Origin: an uncultured Chloroflexota bacterium
GTDB lineage: Bacteria; Chloroflexota; Anaerolineae; Aggregatilineales; Phototrophicaceae
Direction: 5' to 3'
Assembly: GCA_937974245.1 (NCBI GenBank)
Contig: CALJKV010000015.1
Span: 1-64,000, forward strand
DNA: 64,000 nt
This document shows, in pieces, positions 31,014-39,272 of the stretch. Under the pieces are notes generated by a model. That model had not been told where the DNA came from, did not search any database, and saw only the letters and a list, made by a program, of their open reading frames with translations. A program made the translations under genes and the position numbers. Within the stretch, counting starts at the first letter, position 1; each line of letters opens with the position of its first letter.

Positions 31014-31617
31014 GATGTTTCCCCTCACCAAATTCGTCATCAAGTAGTTTCAATGTGTCTGGGTGAACCAGTTGGCGCACCGTTTTTTTGGCGTAAAACA
31101 ACCGTGATTTCACTGTGCCGATACTGATGTTCATTGCCGTAGCGATTTCGGAATAAGATAAGTCATGCTCGGTGTACAGGATAAGCGTCTCGCGCTGGTG
31201 TTCCGGCAGGCGGTCTATCGCCTCCTGTACTTCCAGGTGGAGCAGCAGCCAGTGTGTCATTTCTTCCGGTGTCTGCGTGGCAGGCGTCACATGTGCCGAA
31301 ACCCATGTTTCTACTGGCTCGTCATCCAGGGAAAGCTGTTCAAATCGTCCCTGACGGCGCAGTTCATCGTAACAGCGGTTGCGGACAATGCGGAAGAGGT
31401 ATGGACGCAGCTTGCTCAGCGGATGTACCTTGTTGCGGTTGAGATACAGCGATAGAAAGGCATCCTGTAGGATGTCATCTACCGCATCACCGCCGCCGAT
31501 TAACCGCCAGACAAAGCGCCGCACTTCCGGTTCCAGGCGTTGTTGAAGCTGGCCGAAGGCGTCATCATCCCCGGCTTGTGCTTTCCGCAACAACCTGCTT
31601 TCCGACTGGCTTGCCAC
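30838..31617 (-). CDS. RNA polymerase sigma factor, ECF type
   Basis: 259 residues. Region 2 is AFGQLQQRLEPEVRRFVWRL, DAVDDILQDAFLSLYLNR and LRPYLFRIVRNRCYDELRR (~20-90); region 4 is IDRLPEHQRETLILYTEHDL with SYSEIATAMNISIGTVKSRL (~135-175). These are the two DNA/core-binding domains of ECF sigmas. The protein normally would end near LLDDEFGEG (~200); the last ~55 residues have a composition unlike the rest and overlap a separate small ORF. No anti-sigma membrane protein is adjacent. An inverted repeat upstream (31688-31704) could be a control site. Confidence 0.9.
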   Translation of the reverse strand: MASQSESRLLRKAQAGDDDAFGQLQQRLEPEVRRFVWRLIGGGDAVDDILQDAFLSLYLNRNKVHPLSKLRPYLFRIVRNRCYDELRRQGRFEQLSLDDEPVETWVSAHVTPATQTPEEMTHWLLLHLEVQEAIDRLPEHQRETLILYTEHDLSYSEIATAMNISIGTVKSRLFYAKKTVRQLVHPDTLKLLDDEFGEGKHHESGFQGDQRTGIATAAKAAARIRDSADDRTDDDLQTGALPAAVGESWGDHDRLRDKT

Positions 31618-31687
31618 GCTGGATTCGCTCCTTGTTATTCCACTTAACGCGCGGTGGGGAAAGAATGTTCAAAACTGGCAGATATCC

Positions 31688-31704
31688 CAAAAGTGAGACT
31701 TTTG
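31688..31704. promoter_or_regulatory. Inverted repeat upstream of the sigma factor gene
   Basis: CAAAAGT-GAG-ACTTTTG, 7-base arms, 71 bases before the sigma factor start. A possible operator; no further support. Confidence 0.3.
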
Positions 31705-31886
31705 CCAGACATATTCATTCTAGATGATCTGGTTGGTGTACCGATACGAGGTGGTGAGCGTCATCTTGGGGAGTGTGATAGTTTAGTCCAGTCCATGCTG
31801 TATCGCCAGAGTCGTGACCTGGGCGCGACATGAACGCACCTCAGCAATGCAACCCGGCATGCAACAGCTTGTCACGAATGGCGCGC

Positions 31887-32258
31887 TCAAACATGCTGGT
31901 CAATTAAGATCGGATTTCCGTCAGGGTCAACAATCATGAAGCTGGCTGGCCCGCTGGTACTCTCATCAGCTTCAGTCTGGAATTTTATGCCCTGCGCTTT
32001 TAGCTGGCGTTGAAGGTCACGCACATCCGTGAAAGACTCGAGTGCGTTGGCGTCTTGATCCCAACCCGGATTGAAGGTCAGAATGTTTTGCTCAAACATG
32101 CCCTGAAATAGCCCAATCACATGATCGCCATTCTTCATGATAAGCCAATTCTGTTTTGCATCCCCGCCAAAAACGCTAAAGCCCAACTTCTCATAGAATG
32201 ACTTTGACGCTTCTAAATCCTTGACATTCAAACTTACCGAAAATGCGCCGAGTTTCAT
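31887..32258 (-). CDS. VOC-family (glyoxalase/bleomycin-resistance-like) protein
   Basis: 123 residues from the ATG at 32258, preceded by GAGGATGA. It shows the paired beta-alpha-beta-beta-beta units of the vicinal oxygen chelate fold: LGAFSVSLNVKDLEASKSFY, then KLGFSVFGG, a second half around ESFTDVRDLQRQLKAQGIKF, and FMIVDPDGNPILIDQ. A Lys-rich, His-poor metal site makes enzymatic activity uncertain. Proteins of this size are often annotated as glyoxalase-like; substrate unknown. An isolated gene in a stretch of low gene density. Confidence 0.88.
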   Translation of the reverse strand: MKLGAFSVSLNVKDLEASKSFYEKLGFSVFGGDAKQNWLIMKNGDHVIGLFQGMFEQNILTFNPGWDQDANALESFTDVRDLQRQLKAQGIKFQTEADESTSGPASFMIVDPDGNPILIDQHV

Positions 32259-32465
32259 ATCTTCATCCTCACAGATTTTCCCCATTTTAGCATAGGTCAT
32301 ATTGCGCGATACTCCCCAACGCTGTTCCTGCTACTTTCATAGGCGATACACGCCAATCACTTGTTATAATTGATTATCCAACATCGTCATCCACAGCGTT
32401 TACGCACGTGAGCGACGACTGGAGGAAATATACACACCCTATAAACAGTTTTGGAGAAACAGCCG

Positions 32466-34391
32466 GTGAGACTAAGATTCTTATTCCTATTGACATTGTT
32501 AATCTCGTTCCCGCGAGCAATAGCGCAGGATGACGCGCTCGCGTATCAAAATGCGGATTTGCCAGTTGAAGAACGGGTTGCGGATTTGCTCCAACGCATG
32601 ACCCTTGAAGAAAAACTCGGCCAGATGACGCTTATTGAAAAGGGCAGCATTGCCCCCAGTGCCGTGACAGCCTACGCCATCGGCGGAGTTCTGAGCGGAG
32701 GCGGTGGGTATCCCGCCGGTAACAATACTCCTGAGGGATGGTTGGAGATGGTGACGGCTTACCAGTACGCGGCGCTCAGTACGCGGCTTGGCATCCCTAT
32801 GATTTATGGTGTTGATGCTGTACACGGGCATAACAATTTATCTGGCGCGGTGATCTTCCCGCACAATGTCGGCCTGGGTGCCACGCGCAATCCTGAACTC
32901 GTTACTGAAATTGGCCGGATTACCGCCAGCGAAATGATCGCAACCGGCATCTATTGGAATTACGCGCCAGTTGTCGCCGTTCCCCAGGATGTGCGCTGGG
33001 GACGCAGCTATGAAGGCTACAGCGAGAACACGGAACTCGTCACGGAACTGTCGGTGGCAATGCTGCGTGGTTTACAGGGTGATGATTTATCTGCGCCTGA
33101 TACCGTACTGGGAACCCCCAAGCATTTTGTAGGGGATGGGGGTACGGCTTTCGGAACTTCACCGCTCAGTGATGGGTTGCTTGACCGAGGAATCACGGAT
33201 ATTGATGAAGCCACCCTGCGTGCAATTCACCTTCCCCCTTATATCAGCACAATCCAGCATGGAGCCCGGAGCATAATGATTTCGTTTTCCAGCTGGGATG
33301 GCAGAAGGATGCACGGGCAAACGTATCTTATCCAGGATGTCCTGCGTGCGGAGCTGGGTTTCGATGGTTTTATTGTCTCCGATTGGGCGGGTGTAGACGA
33401 TGTCGCCCCTAATTACTACGATGCCGTTGTGCAGGCAATCAATGCTGGCGTTGATATGAACATGGTGCCGTATGACCATATTCGCTTCATTGCTGTCATG
33501 ACACAGGCGGTCAATAACGGTGACATTTCGATGGCGCGTGTTGACGAGGCAGTTTCCAATATTCTGCGGGTGAAGTTTGAACTGGGCTTGTTTGAGCGCC
33601 CCTATGGGGATGCGGCATTACTGGGAGCAGTCGGCTCGGAAGCCCATCGCGCCGTCGCCCGTGAAGCAGTCAGCCAATCATTGGTACTCCTCAAGAATGA
33701 GCATGACGCCCTGCCCCTGGACGCGGGAGCGCAGCAAACGATTTATGTATCCGGGCAAGCCGCTGATAATCTTGGCATTCAATCTGGCGGATGGACAATC
33801 GAATGGCAAGGATTCACGACAAAAGGTGAGACACAAGGCACGACGATTTTGAGTGCGCTGGAAGCAGGTTTTGGTGAAAACACCGTCGTGCATTACAACG
33901 CAAGGGGGCGTTTTACCGGGGAGAATGGCAACCCACCCCATGCCGATATTGGTATCGTGGTCGTCGGTGAACCCCCTTATGCAGAGTTTTTCGGGGATGA
34001 TGCTGATCTGGAACTCAGTAACCGGGATATTGGCTTAGTCAACACGATGCGCGACCAGGTGGATAAGCTAATCATTGTTCTCTTTTCCGGCCGCCCACTG
34101 GTGATTGATACCTCACTTAATCAGGCAGACGCTTTTGTTGCTGCCTGGCTGCCTGGCACTGAAGGCGCTGGTATAACGGATGTGTTGTTCGGCCAACGCG
34201 ACTTTGTGGGCAAGCTACCCTATACATGGTTCCGCAATATCCACCAGCTCCCATTTGATTTTGCGACTTTGCCGGCAGACGGTTGCGACGCGCCCTTGTT
34301 CCCCTATGGCTATGGCTTGACCTATGCCAGCACCGCTGAATCCGCGCACTGGTTGAATCTGGCGGCTACCTGTGCGCCTATAGTGGAGTAG
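32466..34391 (+). CDS. Secreted glycoside hydrolase family 3 (beta-glucosidase-like)
   Basis: 641 residues from the GTG at 32466, nine bases after GGAG; this start gives a clean signal peptide (RLRFLFLLTLLISFPRAIA) ending before QDD. The GH3 N-terminal barrel shows LGQMTLIEKG, IPMIYGVDAVHGHNN, ATGIYWNYAPVVAVPQDVRWGRSYEGY, GTPKHFVGDGGT and the nucleophile in GFIVSDWAGVDDV (~residue 305). The C-terminal alpha/beta sandwich runs ADIGIVVVGEPPYAEFFGD, LIIVLFSGRPLVI, ending LFPYGYGLTY. No fibronectin-III domain follows. It is likely an exported beta-1,4/1,3-glucosidase; linkage cannot be told from sequence. Confidence 0.94.
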   Translation: MRLRFLFLLTLLISFPRAIAQDDALAYQNADLPVEERVADLLQRMTLEEKLGQMTLIEKGSIAPSAVTAYAIGGVLSGGGGYPAGNNTPEGWLEMVTAYQYAALSTRLGIPMIYGVDAVHGHNNLSGAVIFPHNVGLGATRNPELVTEIGRITASEMIATGIYWNYAPVVAVPQDVRWGRSYEGYSENTELVTELSVAMLRGLQGDDLSAPDTVLGTPKHFVGDGGTAFGTSPLSDGLLDRGITDIDEATLRAIHLPPYISTIQHGARSIMISFSSWDGRRMHGQTYLIQDVLRAELGFDGFIVSDWAGVDDVAPNYYDAVVQAINAGVDMNMVPYDHIRFIAVMTQAVNNGDISMARVDEAVSNILRVKFELGLFERPYGDAALLGAVGSEAHRAVAREAVSQSLVLLKNEHDALPLDAGAQQTIYVSGQAADNLGIQSGGWTIEWQGFTTKGETQGTTILSALEAGFGENTVVHYNARGRFTGENGNPPHADIGIVVVGEPPYAEFFGDDADLELSNRDIGLVNTMRDQVDKLIIVLFSGRPLVIDTSLNQADAFVAAWLPGTEGAGITDVLFGQRDFVGKLPYTWFRNIHQLPFDFATLPADGCDAPLFPYGYGLTYASTAESAHWLNLAATCAPIVE

Positions 34392-34536
34392 GCAGCAGTA
34401 CAGACAATCCTGCGCTTCTCCAGGAGATATTCAGGCTATATCCCTGGGGAAGCCGCATTGTAGTGCCGTGGAAAAACCGGGACGCCCATAGCAGCAATCA
34501 GGCCAGAATAGGAGGCATCATGTCCGCATCCACGAA

Positions 34537-35415
34537 TCACCACAGGGTCGGGCGGGAGACGGCGGCAAATTCTCCCAACGACGTGTGCAGCCGTATCGTC
34601 AGCATCCGCCACAGCCCAGCAACCAACGCCTCCCGGATGCCATAGAACACAACGACTCGCAGCGGCGACACCAGCACGCTCGCTAGCCCATCTCCCGCCA
34701 ACAGGCTATCCAGCAGCCCCGGCAGCAGCGTGAAGCCAAGCAGCGCAAACACCGTATAGGCTATGACTTGAAGCAGCAAAAACGTCATCAGCGCGTAGAG
34801 ATTGGCGTCAAGCCGGTTGCTGACATACGTCGGCGTGAGCATCCCCACCAACACACCCTGTACCGTAGACCCTACATATTCCATATAGAGGACACCCAGC
34901 AGCGCGAGCATGTTCAGTGAATTGACAAGAACATCCAGCGCCGTAAGGAAATGCCCGCTAATGTCTTTTGCCAGGACTATGGAAACCGCCGCGATAACCG
35001 GAGTCAGCACCAACCCGGCCATCAGCGTACCCCAGACTGTCACTTGCAAGCGCGAAAAATCCCGGTTGCGGTAGAGAGCGCTGGTCGTTAAGGCCCAGCT
35101 TGCCCCGATTGCGCCGCCCGGCGTGAGGGAGAGCAGATTATAGGTGTTATCCTCGTGGGCGCGGGCGACAGCCGTACTTACCCGCAGTGCACAGTCCAGT
35201 CCGTAGGCGACACCGAGGATCAGCAGAATCAGCGGCATCAGCAGGAATAGCAGCGTGGGTAGGTGGTAGCCGACCCCCAGCACGAGATTGACGATGGTGT
35301 TCGCCAGCGTGAAGGAATGGCGCGGCACACTCGGCGGCAGCAGCACAATGCGCTGGAACAGGGGGTGGACACCCGGCGGGTCGCTCAATGCCCGCCACAC
35401 CCGGCGGACTATCAT
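34537..35415 (-). CDS. Polytopic membrane protein, paralog 3 of the propeller operon
   Basis: 292 residues from the ATG at 35415, which overlaps the stop of the preceding paralog (ATGA). The start MIVRRVWRALSDPPGVHPLF matches the N-termini of the two neighbouring genes. Hydrophobic segments at ~60-80, 140-165, 175-205 and 215-245 suggest six to seven membrane helices. A cytoplasmic-looking motif NLLSLTPGGAIGASWAL and a conserved FYGIREALVAGLWR near the C-terminus are shared with the paralogs. The LTPGG element recalls the coupling segment of ABC-2 permeases, but no ATPase gene is present. Function unknown. Confidence 0.8.
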   Translation of the reverse strand: MIVRRVWRALSDPPGVHPLFQRIVLLPPSVPRHSFTLANTIVNLVLGVGYHLPTLLFLLMPLILLILGVAYGLDCALRVSTAVARAHEDNTYNLLSLTPGGAIGASWALTTSALYRNRDFSRLQVTVWGTLMAGLVLTPVIAAVSIVLAKDISGHFLTALDVLVNSLNMLALLGVLYMEYVGSTVQGVLVGMLTPTYVSNRLDANLYALMTFLLLQVIAYTVFALLGFTLLPGLLDSLLAGDGLASVLVSPLRVVVFYGIREALVAGLWRMLTIRLHTSLGEFAAVSRPTLW

Positions 35416-36269
35416 GGCACGAAGACTCCGGCAGTAAAGGGGCTGGTCGCATGTTCCGGGGTGGCCTCGCTCCGGTTGAGCAGCCAGCGCCATAATCCGG
35501 CGATGATCGCCTCGCGGATGCCGACAAACACCAGCAGTCGTGCCGCCGTCATGAGTACGGCCTGGTCCGAGTCGGCAAATATGATGTTCACCCCATCAAT
35601 TGCGGCCAGGATTGCCGGGACATACCCGAAAGTCTGCACCAGTACATACAGTGCAACTGCGGCGATTCGGGCATCCAGCGGGCGGCGGATATAGAGTGGC
35701 ACGAGCATCCCAACGACGCTGCCACAGACCACCGACTGGATATGATCCATATAAACAGCTATCAGAAGCCCCAGGGTGTTCAACAACGCCAGGGCGGTTC
35801 TGCCCCAATCCTGCCGTCCAACAGAGAGGCTTGAAAACAGAGTCAGCAGGATAATCCCCAGGACAATGAGCAGCAGCACGCGGAGAACTGTATGAATCAT
35901 ATCCAGACGATTATCGCGGTGCAGGACGCCAGTGCAGACCGCCCAATGCAGACTGAACTTGCCACCCGGCGCGGCACATATCAGGTCGTACTGGTCGTTC
36001 GTCTGCAACCGGGCGATACGCCCACTGGTGCCAGCCGCCCAGAAAGCAGTATAGGCGGTGCTGTTTGTCACCAGCAGGAAAAGCAGCCCCGAAAAGATCA
36101 ACCCAATGGGTGAGAGCATTGAGACACATAACCCCATCCCACAGAGGAATTGCAGCCCCGGCCCCAAGGGAGGGTAGGGCATCCGGGCATGTTCCTTCAC
36201 CACACGCCATACCAGGGGATGGCGTGATACAGGATTCTTCAGTTGTTGCCAGATTTTCCAGGTTATCAT
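35412..36269 (-). CDS. Polytopic membrane protein, paralog 2 of the propeller operon
   Basis: 285 residues. N-terminus MITWKIWQQLKNPVSRHPLV, internal YDLICAAPGGKFSLHWAV and C-terminal VFVGIREAIIAGLWRWLL align with the flanking paralogs. Hydrophobic stretches are near ~42-66, 70-80, 135-160, 170-195 and 215-240. No signal peptide or enzyme motif. It starts six bases after the previous gene and overlaps the next by four, so the three are almost certainly made together. Sequence divergence among the three is high, which points to an old triplication rather than recent duplication. Function unknown. Confidence 0.8.
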   Translation of the reverse strand: MITWKIWQQLKNPVSRHPLVWRVVKEHARMPYPPLGPGLQFLCGMGLCVSMLSPIGLIFSGLLFLLVTNSTAYTAFWAAGTSGRIARLQTNDQYDLICAAPGGKFSLHWAVCTGVLHRDNRLDMIHTVLRVLLLIVLGIILLTLFSSLSVGRQDWGRTALALLNTLGLLIAVYMDHIQSVVCGSVVGMLVPLYIRRPLDARIAAVALYVLVQTFGYVPAILAAIDGVNIIFADSDQAVLMTAARLLVFVGIREAIIAGLWRWLLNRSEATPEHATSPFTAGVFVP

Positions 36270-36275
36270 CTTTTC

Positions 36276-37193
36276 TCACGTCCACCGGGTCAACAGGCGC
36301 ATATCGGTTTCTCCGGCATTCAAGCGCCGAGTAAGCTGATACCACAGCAAGCTGATAAATCCTTCACGCAGGCCGTAGAAGATCGCCAGTCGCAAGCACG
36401 GCAGTGCCGCCGCTGCCAGCCAGTGGGCATCGCTGGGCCATACTGCCGGTAACATGTTCAGTGTGACAATCAATGTGAGCGCATAGGCCAGCACATGAAC
36501 GGTGATATAGGCCACTATAGCGGCGGTATGGGCAGCCAGCGGGTGGGGCCGCCAGGCCGCAGCCATGAGGGCAATTACTACACCGGTGGTAACACTGTGT
36601 ACGTCGTCCACATGGAAAGCGAGCGCCTGCGTAAATACATAAACAACAGTGATGGCCGCCCGTACGCTTTCGTTCTGGTCGTACTGGTAGGGGGCGATGG
36701 ATTCGTAGATGAATACGCCAAAAATGAGCAGCACAAACGCCCGCAGATACCAGGTGTGATCGAAGTTAAGGCCGGTGGGTTTGCCGCTGCGGTAGATGGC
36801 AGCGACGGCGATCAGCCATGACATGCCCATCGCACCCGGTGGCGTTAGCGCGATGAGTTCAAAACGCCCCCGCCCGACGTTAGTGGCGACGGCTTTGCTG
36901 ATCCGCACTGTAAGGATGCCGCCATAGACAAATCCGTTGAATAACAGCACCCCGGCGACCAGTGGCAGGCCGAGCATCAGCACCAGAAACGCCGCCGAAA
37001 TGACCATTGAACCGATAGGCATCATCATACAGGCTAGAATCGCCACCAACAGTGTTATCCACCAGCCTGATTGTGAAGACCTCTTCGGGCGCGGCCAGTA
37101 CACATCACGCAGTCGGGAGGCGGTCATGTGTTGAAAGAGGATGTGGCGGTACGGTGGGTGACGCAGCGCGTACCACAGTCGCCAGCTTATCAT
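36276..37193 (-). CDS. Polytopic membrane protein, paralog 1 of the propeller operon
   Basis: 305 residues. N-terminus MISWRLWYALRHPPYRHILF, then membrane helices near ~45-65, 70-100, 150-170, 185-200, 215-245 and 250-275, the shared motif FELIALTPPGAMGMSWLI (~115-132) and IFYGLREGFISLLWYQL (~275-291). The ATG overlaps the stop of the upstream beta-propeller gene by four bases. The pairing of an exported propeller with three related integral membrane proteins suggests one complex. An ABC-2-permease-like origin is a possibility only. Confidence 0.8.
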   Translation of the reverse strand: MISWRLWYALRHPPYRHILFQHMTASRLRDVYWPRPKRSSQSGWWITLLVAILACMMMPIGSMVISAAFLVLMLGLPLVAGVLLFNGFVYGGILTVRISKAVATNVGRGRFELIALTPPGAMGMSWLIAVAAIYRSGKPTGLNFDHTWYLRAFVLLIFGVFIYESIAPYQYDQNESVRAAITVVYVFTQALAFHVDDVHSVTTGVVIALMAAAWRPHPLAAHTAAIVAYITVHVLAYALTLIVTLNMLPAVWPSDAHWLAAAALPCLRLAIFYGLREGFISLLWYQLTRRLNAGETDMRLLTRWT

Positions 37194-38407
37194 CCCGGCG
37201 GCAGCCCCCAGGCTATCGGATCAGCAGTGCCGAGCGTCGGATAAATACCGTTGCTCAGTTCGGTGAAGACTCCACTTTCAATATCCAGTGCGAGTAGCAG
37301 ATAGCCCTTATCATCGCCAGGGATATTGCCGCCAAATGCCAGGTGCGTGCTATCCGGAGACCATAGCAAACGCGGTGGGTTGGGCGTGTGTTCGGTGGTT
37401 GTGTAACCGCAGTAGGCATGGATATCGCCAGTCTGTGTGTCCAGTACATGGATCATGGCGTTACCGGTGTTGGCTTCCGGGTTCGGCCCCAGCAGTTCAA
37501 TCACCCAGAAGGCGATGTAGCGCCCATCGGGCGACCAACTGAGTTCGCTGCTGGCATGGCCGTTGATACGCACCGCACCATAAACGCTGCTGAGGTCTGT
37601 CCAATGTACCGGAGTTCCGTCCGTCGGGTTAATCGCCCAAATTTCCCCTCCGGCAATCTGTGCCACCGGGTCATACGCCCCCGGCGTCACATACGCCAGC
37701 CATGTCCCGTCCGGCGACCAGGTTGCCGCGTTAAAATAGGTTGTATCCGCCCCCAACGGAATATAGCCGCCAGAGATTCCCTGTAGGTCGCGAAGATCCA
37801 GGTTGACCAGGGCGCGGGCGAAGGTATCACCGTCCTGTTCAACTAGGAGTCCCCACCGCCCACCGGGTTGGACGCTCGTCACGCCTTCCACATTCAGGTA
37901 TTCACGGCTACCGCCGACTTCCGGTAGCAGGTAGGCCTGGTGTCCCGGTGTCCAGACGAGCAGTGTGTCCGCATCCCACCATTCGACATCCGAGGCATAG
38001 TCCAACAGTGGCACACGCCCGGTGCCGTCCAGGTGCATTTTGCTGTAGGCCGAAGTTTCCGGGTCAATATAAGTCACCCACTGGCTGTCCGGGGAGAGGC
38101 GACAATTGCGCCCGCAAGGATGGGTATCCGGCAGCGGGTAGCGGCGATCCGCCGTGATGTTGTAGACCCAGATATTTACCCGGTCAAACGTCACCAGAAT
38201 GATACCGCCCGGCTCGAAAGTCACGGGGCGCGGCTGGACACCCCCCGGCGGGCAGAGCTGTGTCACGTTTTGTGCGCGCAACGGTATGGGGAGCGCCAGC
38301 AAGCATACAACGACCAATCCTGGCGCAGCCAACCAGCGCAGCGCATAAGGTATTCTGGAAGTTTTGCTCAGGGCAACGATAAAAAGTTCATATAGCTCAA
38401 TCAGCAC
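37190..38407 (-). CDS. Exported PD40/TolB-like beta-propeller protein
   Basis: 405 residues if translation starts at the GTG at 38407, ten bases after AAGG; the frame continues upstream to 38515 through A/T-rich sequence without a ribosome site. A signal peptide or anchor covers WLAAPGLVVVCLLALPIPLRA. Propeller blades are marked by CRLSPDSQWVTYIDPETSA, WSPDGTWLAYVTPGA, WSPDGRYIAFWVIELL and WSPDSTHLAFGGNIPG, a WD40-like/PD40 pattern as in TolB. It heads a four-gene minus-strand operon and overlaps the first membrane paralog (ATGA), so it is probably the extracytoplasmic partner of those proteins. Confidence 0.82.
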   Translation of the reverse strand: MLIELYELFIVALSKTSRIPYALRWLAAPGLVVVCLLALPIPLRAQNVTQLCPPGGVQPRPVTFEPGGIILVTFDRVNIWVYNITADRRYPLPDTHPCGRNCRLSPDSQWVTYIDPETSAYSKMHLDGTGRVPLLDYASDVEWWDADTLLVWTPGHQAYLLPEVGGSREYLNVEGVTSVQPGGRWGLLVEQDGDTFARALVNLDLRDLQGISGGYIPLGADTTYFNAATWSPDGTWLAYVTPGAYDPVAQIAGGEIWAINPTDGTPVHWTDLSSVYGAVRINGHASSELSWSPDGRYIAFWVIELLGPNPEANTGNAMIHVLDTQTGDIHAYCGYTTTEHTPNPPRLLWSPDSTHLAFGGNIPGDDKGYLLLALDIESGVFTELSNGIYPTLGTADPIAWGLPPG

Positions 38408-38532
38408 CTGTATTCTGCCTTTTTTCTCCGTCTTCGGTGGAAAAGTGTTGTTAAAAGTTCTATATTTAGATAAAAAATAGGTGAAAATGATAAAAATTAT
38501 GGTAAACTTGAGCACTTGAAGTCATTATAGCG

Positions 38533-38580
38533 TGTTACAATAGATAAAACCTGTGTACGATACCAGCGTATCGCTGGAGG
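38533..38580 (+). promoter_or_regulatory. Extended -10 promoter and leader hairpin of the receiver-protein gene
   Basis: TGTTACAAT (38533-38541) fits an extended -10. Downstream, CCAGCG (38563-38568) and CGCTGG (38572-38577) form a hairpin whose 3' arm includes the first two bases of the GGAGG ribosome site (38576-38580), so the hairpin could partly hide it. Confidence 0.4.
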
Positions 38581-38585
38581 TACTT

Positions 38586-39272
38586 ATGCACAATCCAACG
38601 CTTGGTGATGTTCCAGGTGTCCAAGATGAAATCGAAGGCACTGCCGAACGACGGGAGTTACAGGAGCCACGCAGCCCACTGCATACAACCACTGTGCCGC
38701 TTGTGGATTCAGGGATGACCCTGACGCCCAAAGCTGAAACCGGTACAGTGTCGTTGGTTGTCGCTGATCGTGCGGAAGGAAAAGACGAAAACGAAGGTCA
38801 GGATGCGTCGCGCACGACAGCAGAGAACGAAACATCGCCCGTGCCGGAAGCCGCTAAAGAAGCCGATTCCGAACGTGCGCCATCGGTACTGATCCTGGAA
38901 GACACCACTGAATTAGCGGAGGTGATCCAGGCAACGCTCGAACGCATGAATATGGTGACAGTCCACGAGACACACGGCACCAAAGCCCTGGAAAAATATA
39001 AGGAACTCCGGCCTGATGTGGTGCTACTGGATATTAACCTGCCGGATATGACCGGGTGGAAATTCCTGGAGACCATTAAGGAGACCGCCGCCGCCCGGAT
39101 GCCCGCAATTATTGTGATTTCGGCCTATGGTGACCCGGCGAACCGGCTGGTGGGCAAATTGCAGGGCGTTTACGATTATCTGATTAAGCCTTTCACCGCC
39201 GACGAGGTGGAAAAGGTCGTGACTAATGCACTGAAAGCCGAAAACACGACGACTACCTCCCCCATTTCATGA
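38586..39272 (+). CDS. Response regulator receiver protein with disordered N-terminus
   Basis: 228 residues from the ATG at 38586, fixed by GGAGG. The first ~100 residues are Glu/Thr/Pro rich and probably disordered. The receiver domain occupies ~101-220: SVLILEDTTELAEV (acidic pair), VVLLDINLPDMTGW (phospho-acceptor Asp), VISAYG (Thr/Ser switch) and YLIKPF (Lys). No output domain follows, so it signals by protein contact. The next gene, a TPR protein, overlaps its stop by four bases. Confidence 0.9.
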   Translation: MHNPTLGDVPGVQDEIEGTAERRELQEPRSPLHTTTVPLVDSGMTLTPKAETGTVSLVVADRAEGKDENEGQDASRTTAENETSPVPEAAKEADSERAPSVLILEDTTELAEVIQATLERMNMVTVHETHGTKALEKYKELRPDVVLLDINLPDMTGWKFLETIKETAAARMPAIIVISAYGDPANRLVGKLQGVYDYLIKPFTADEVEKVVTNALKAENTTTTSPIS

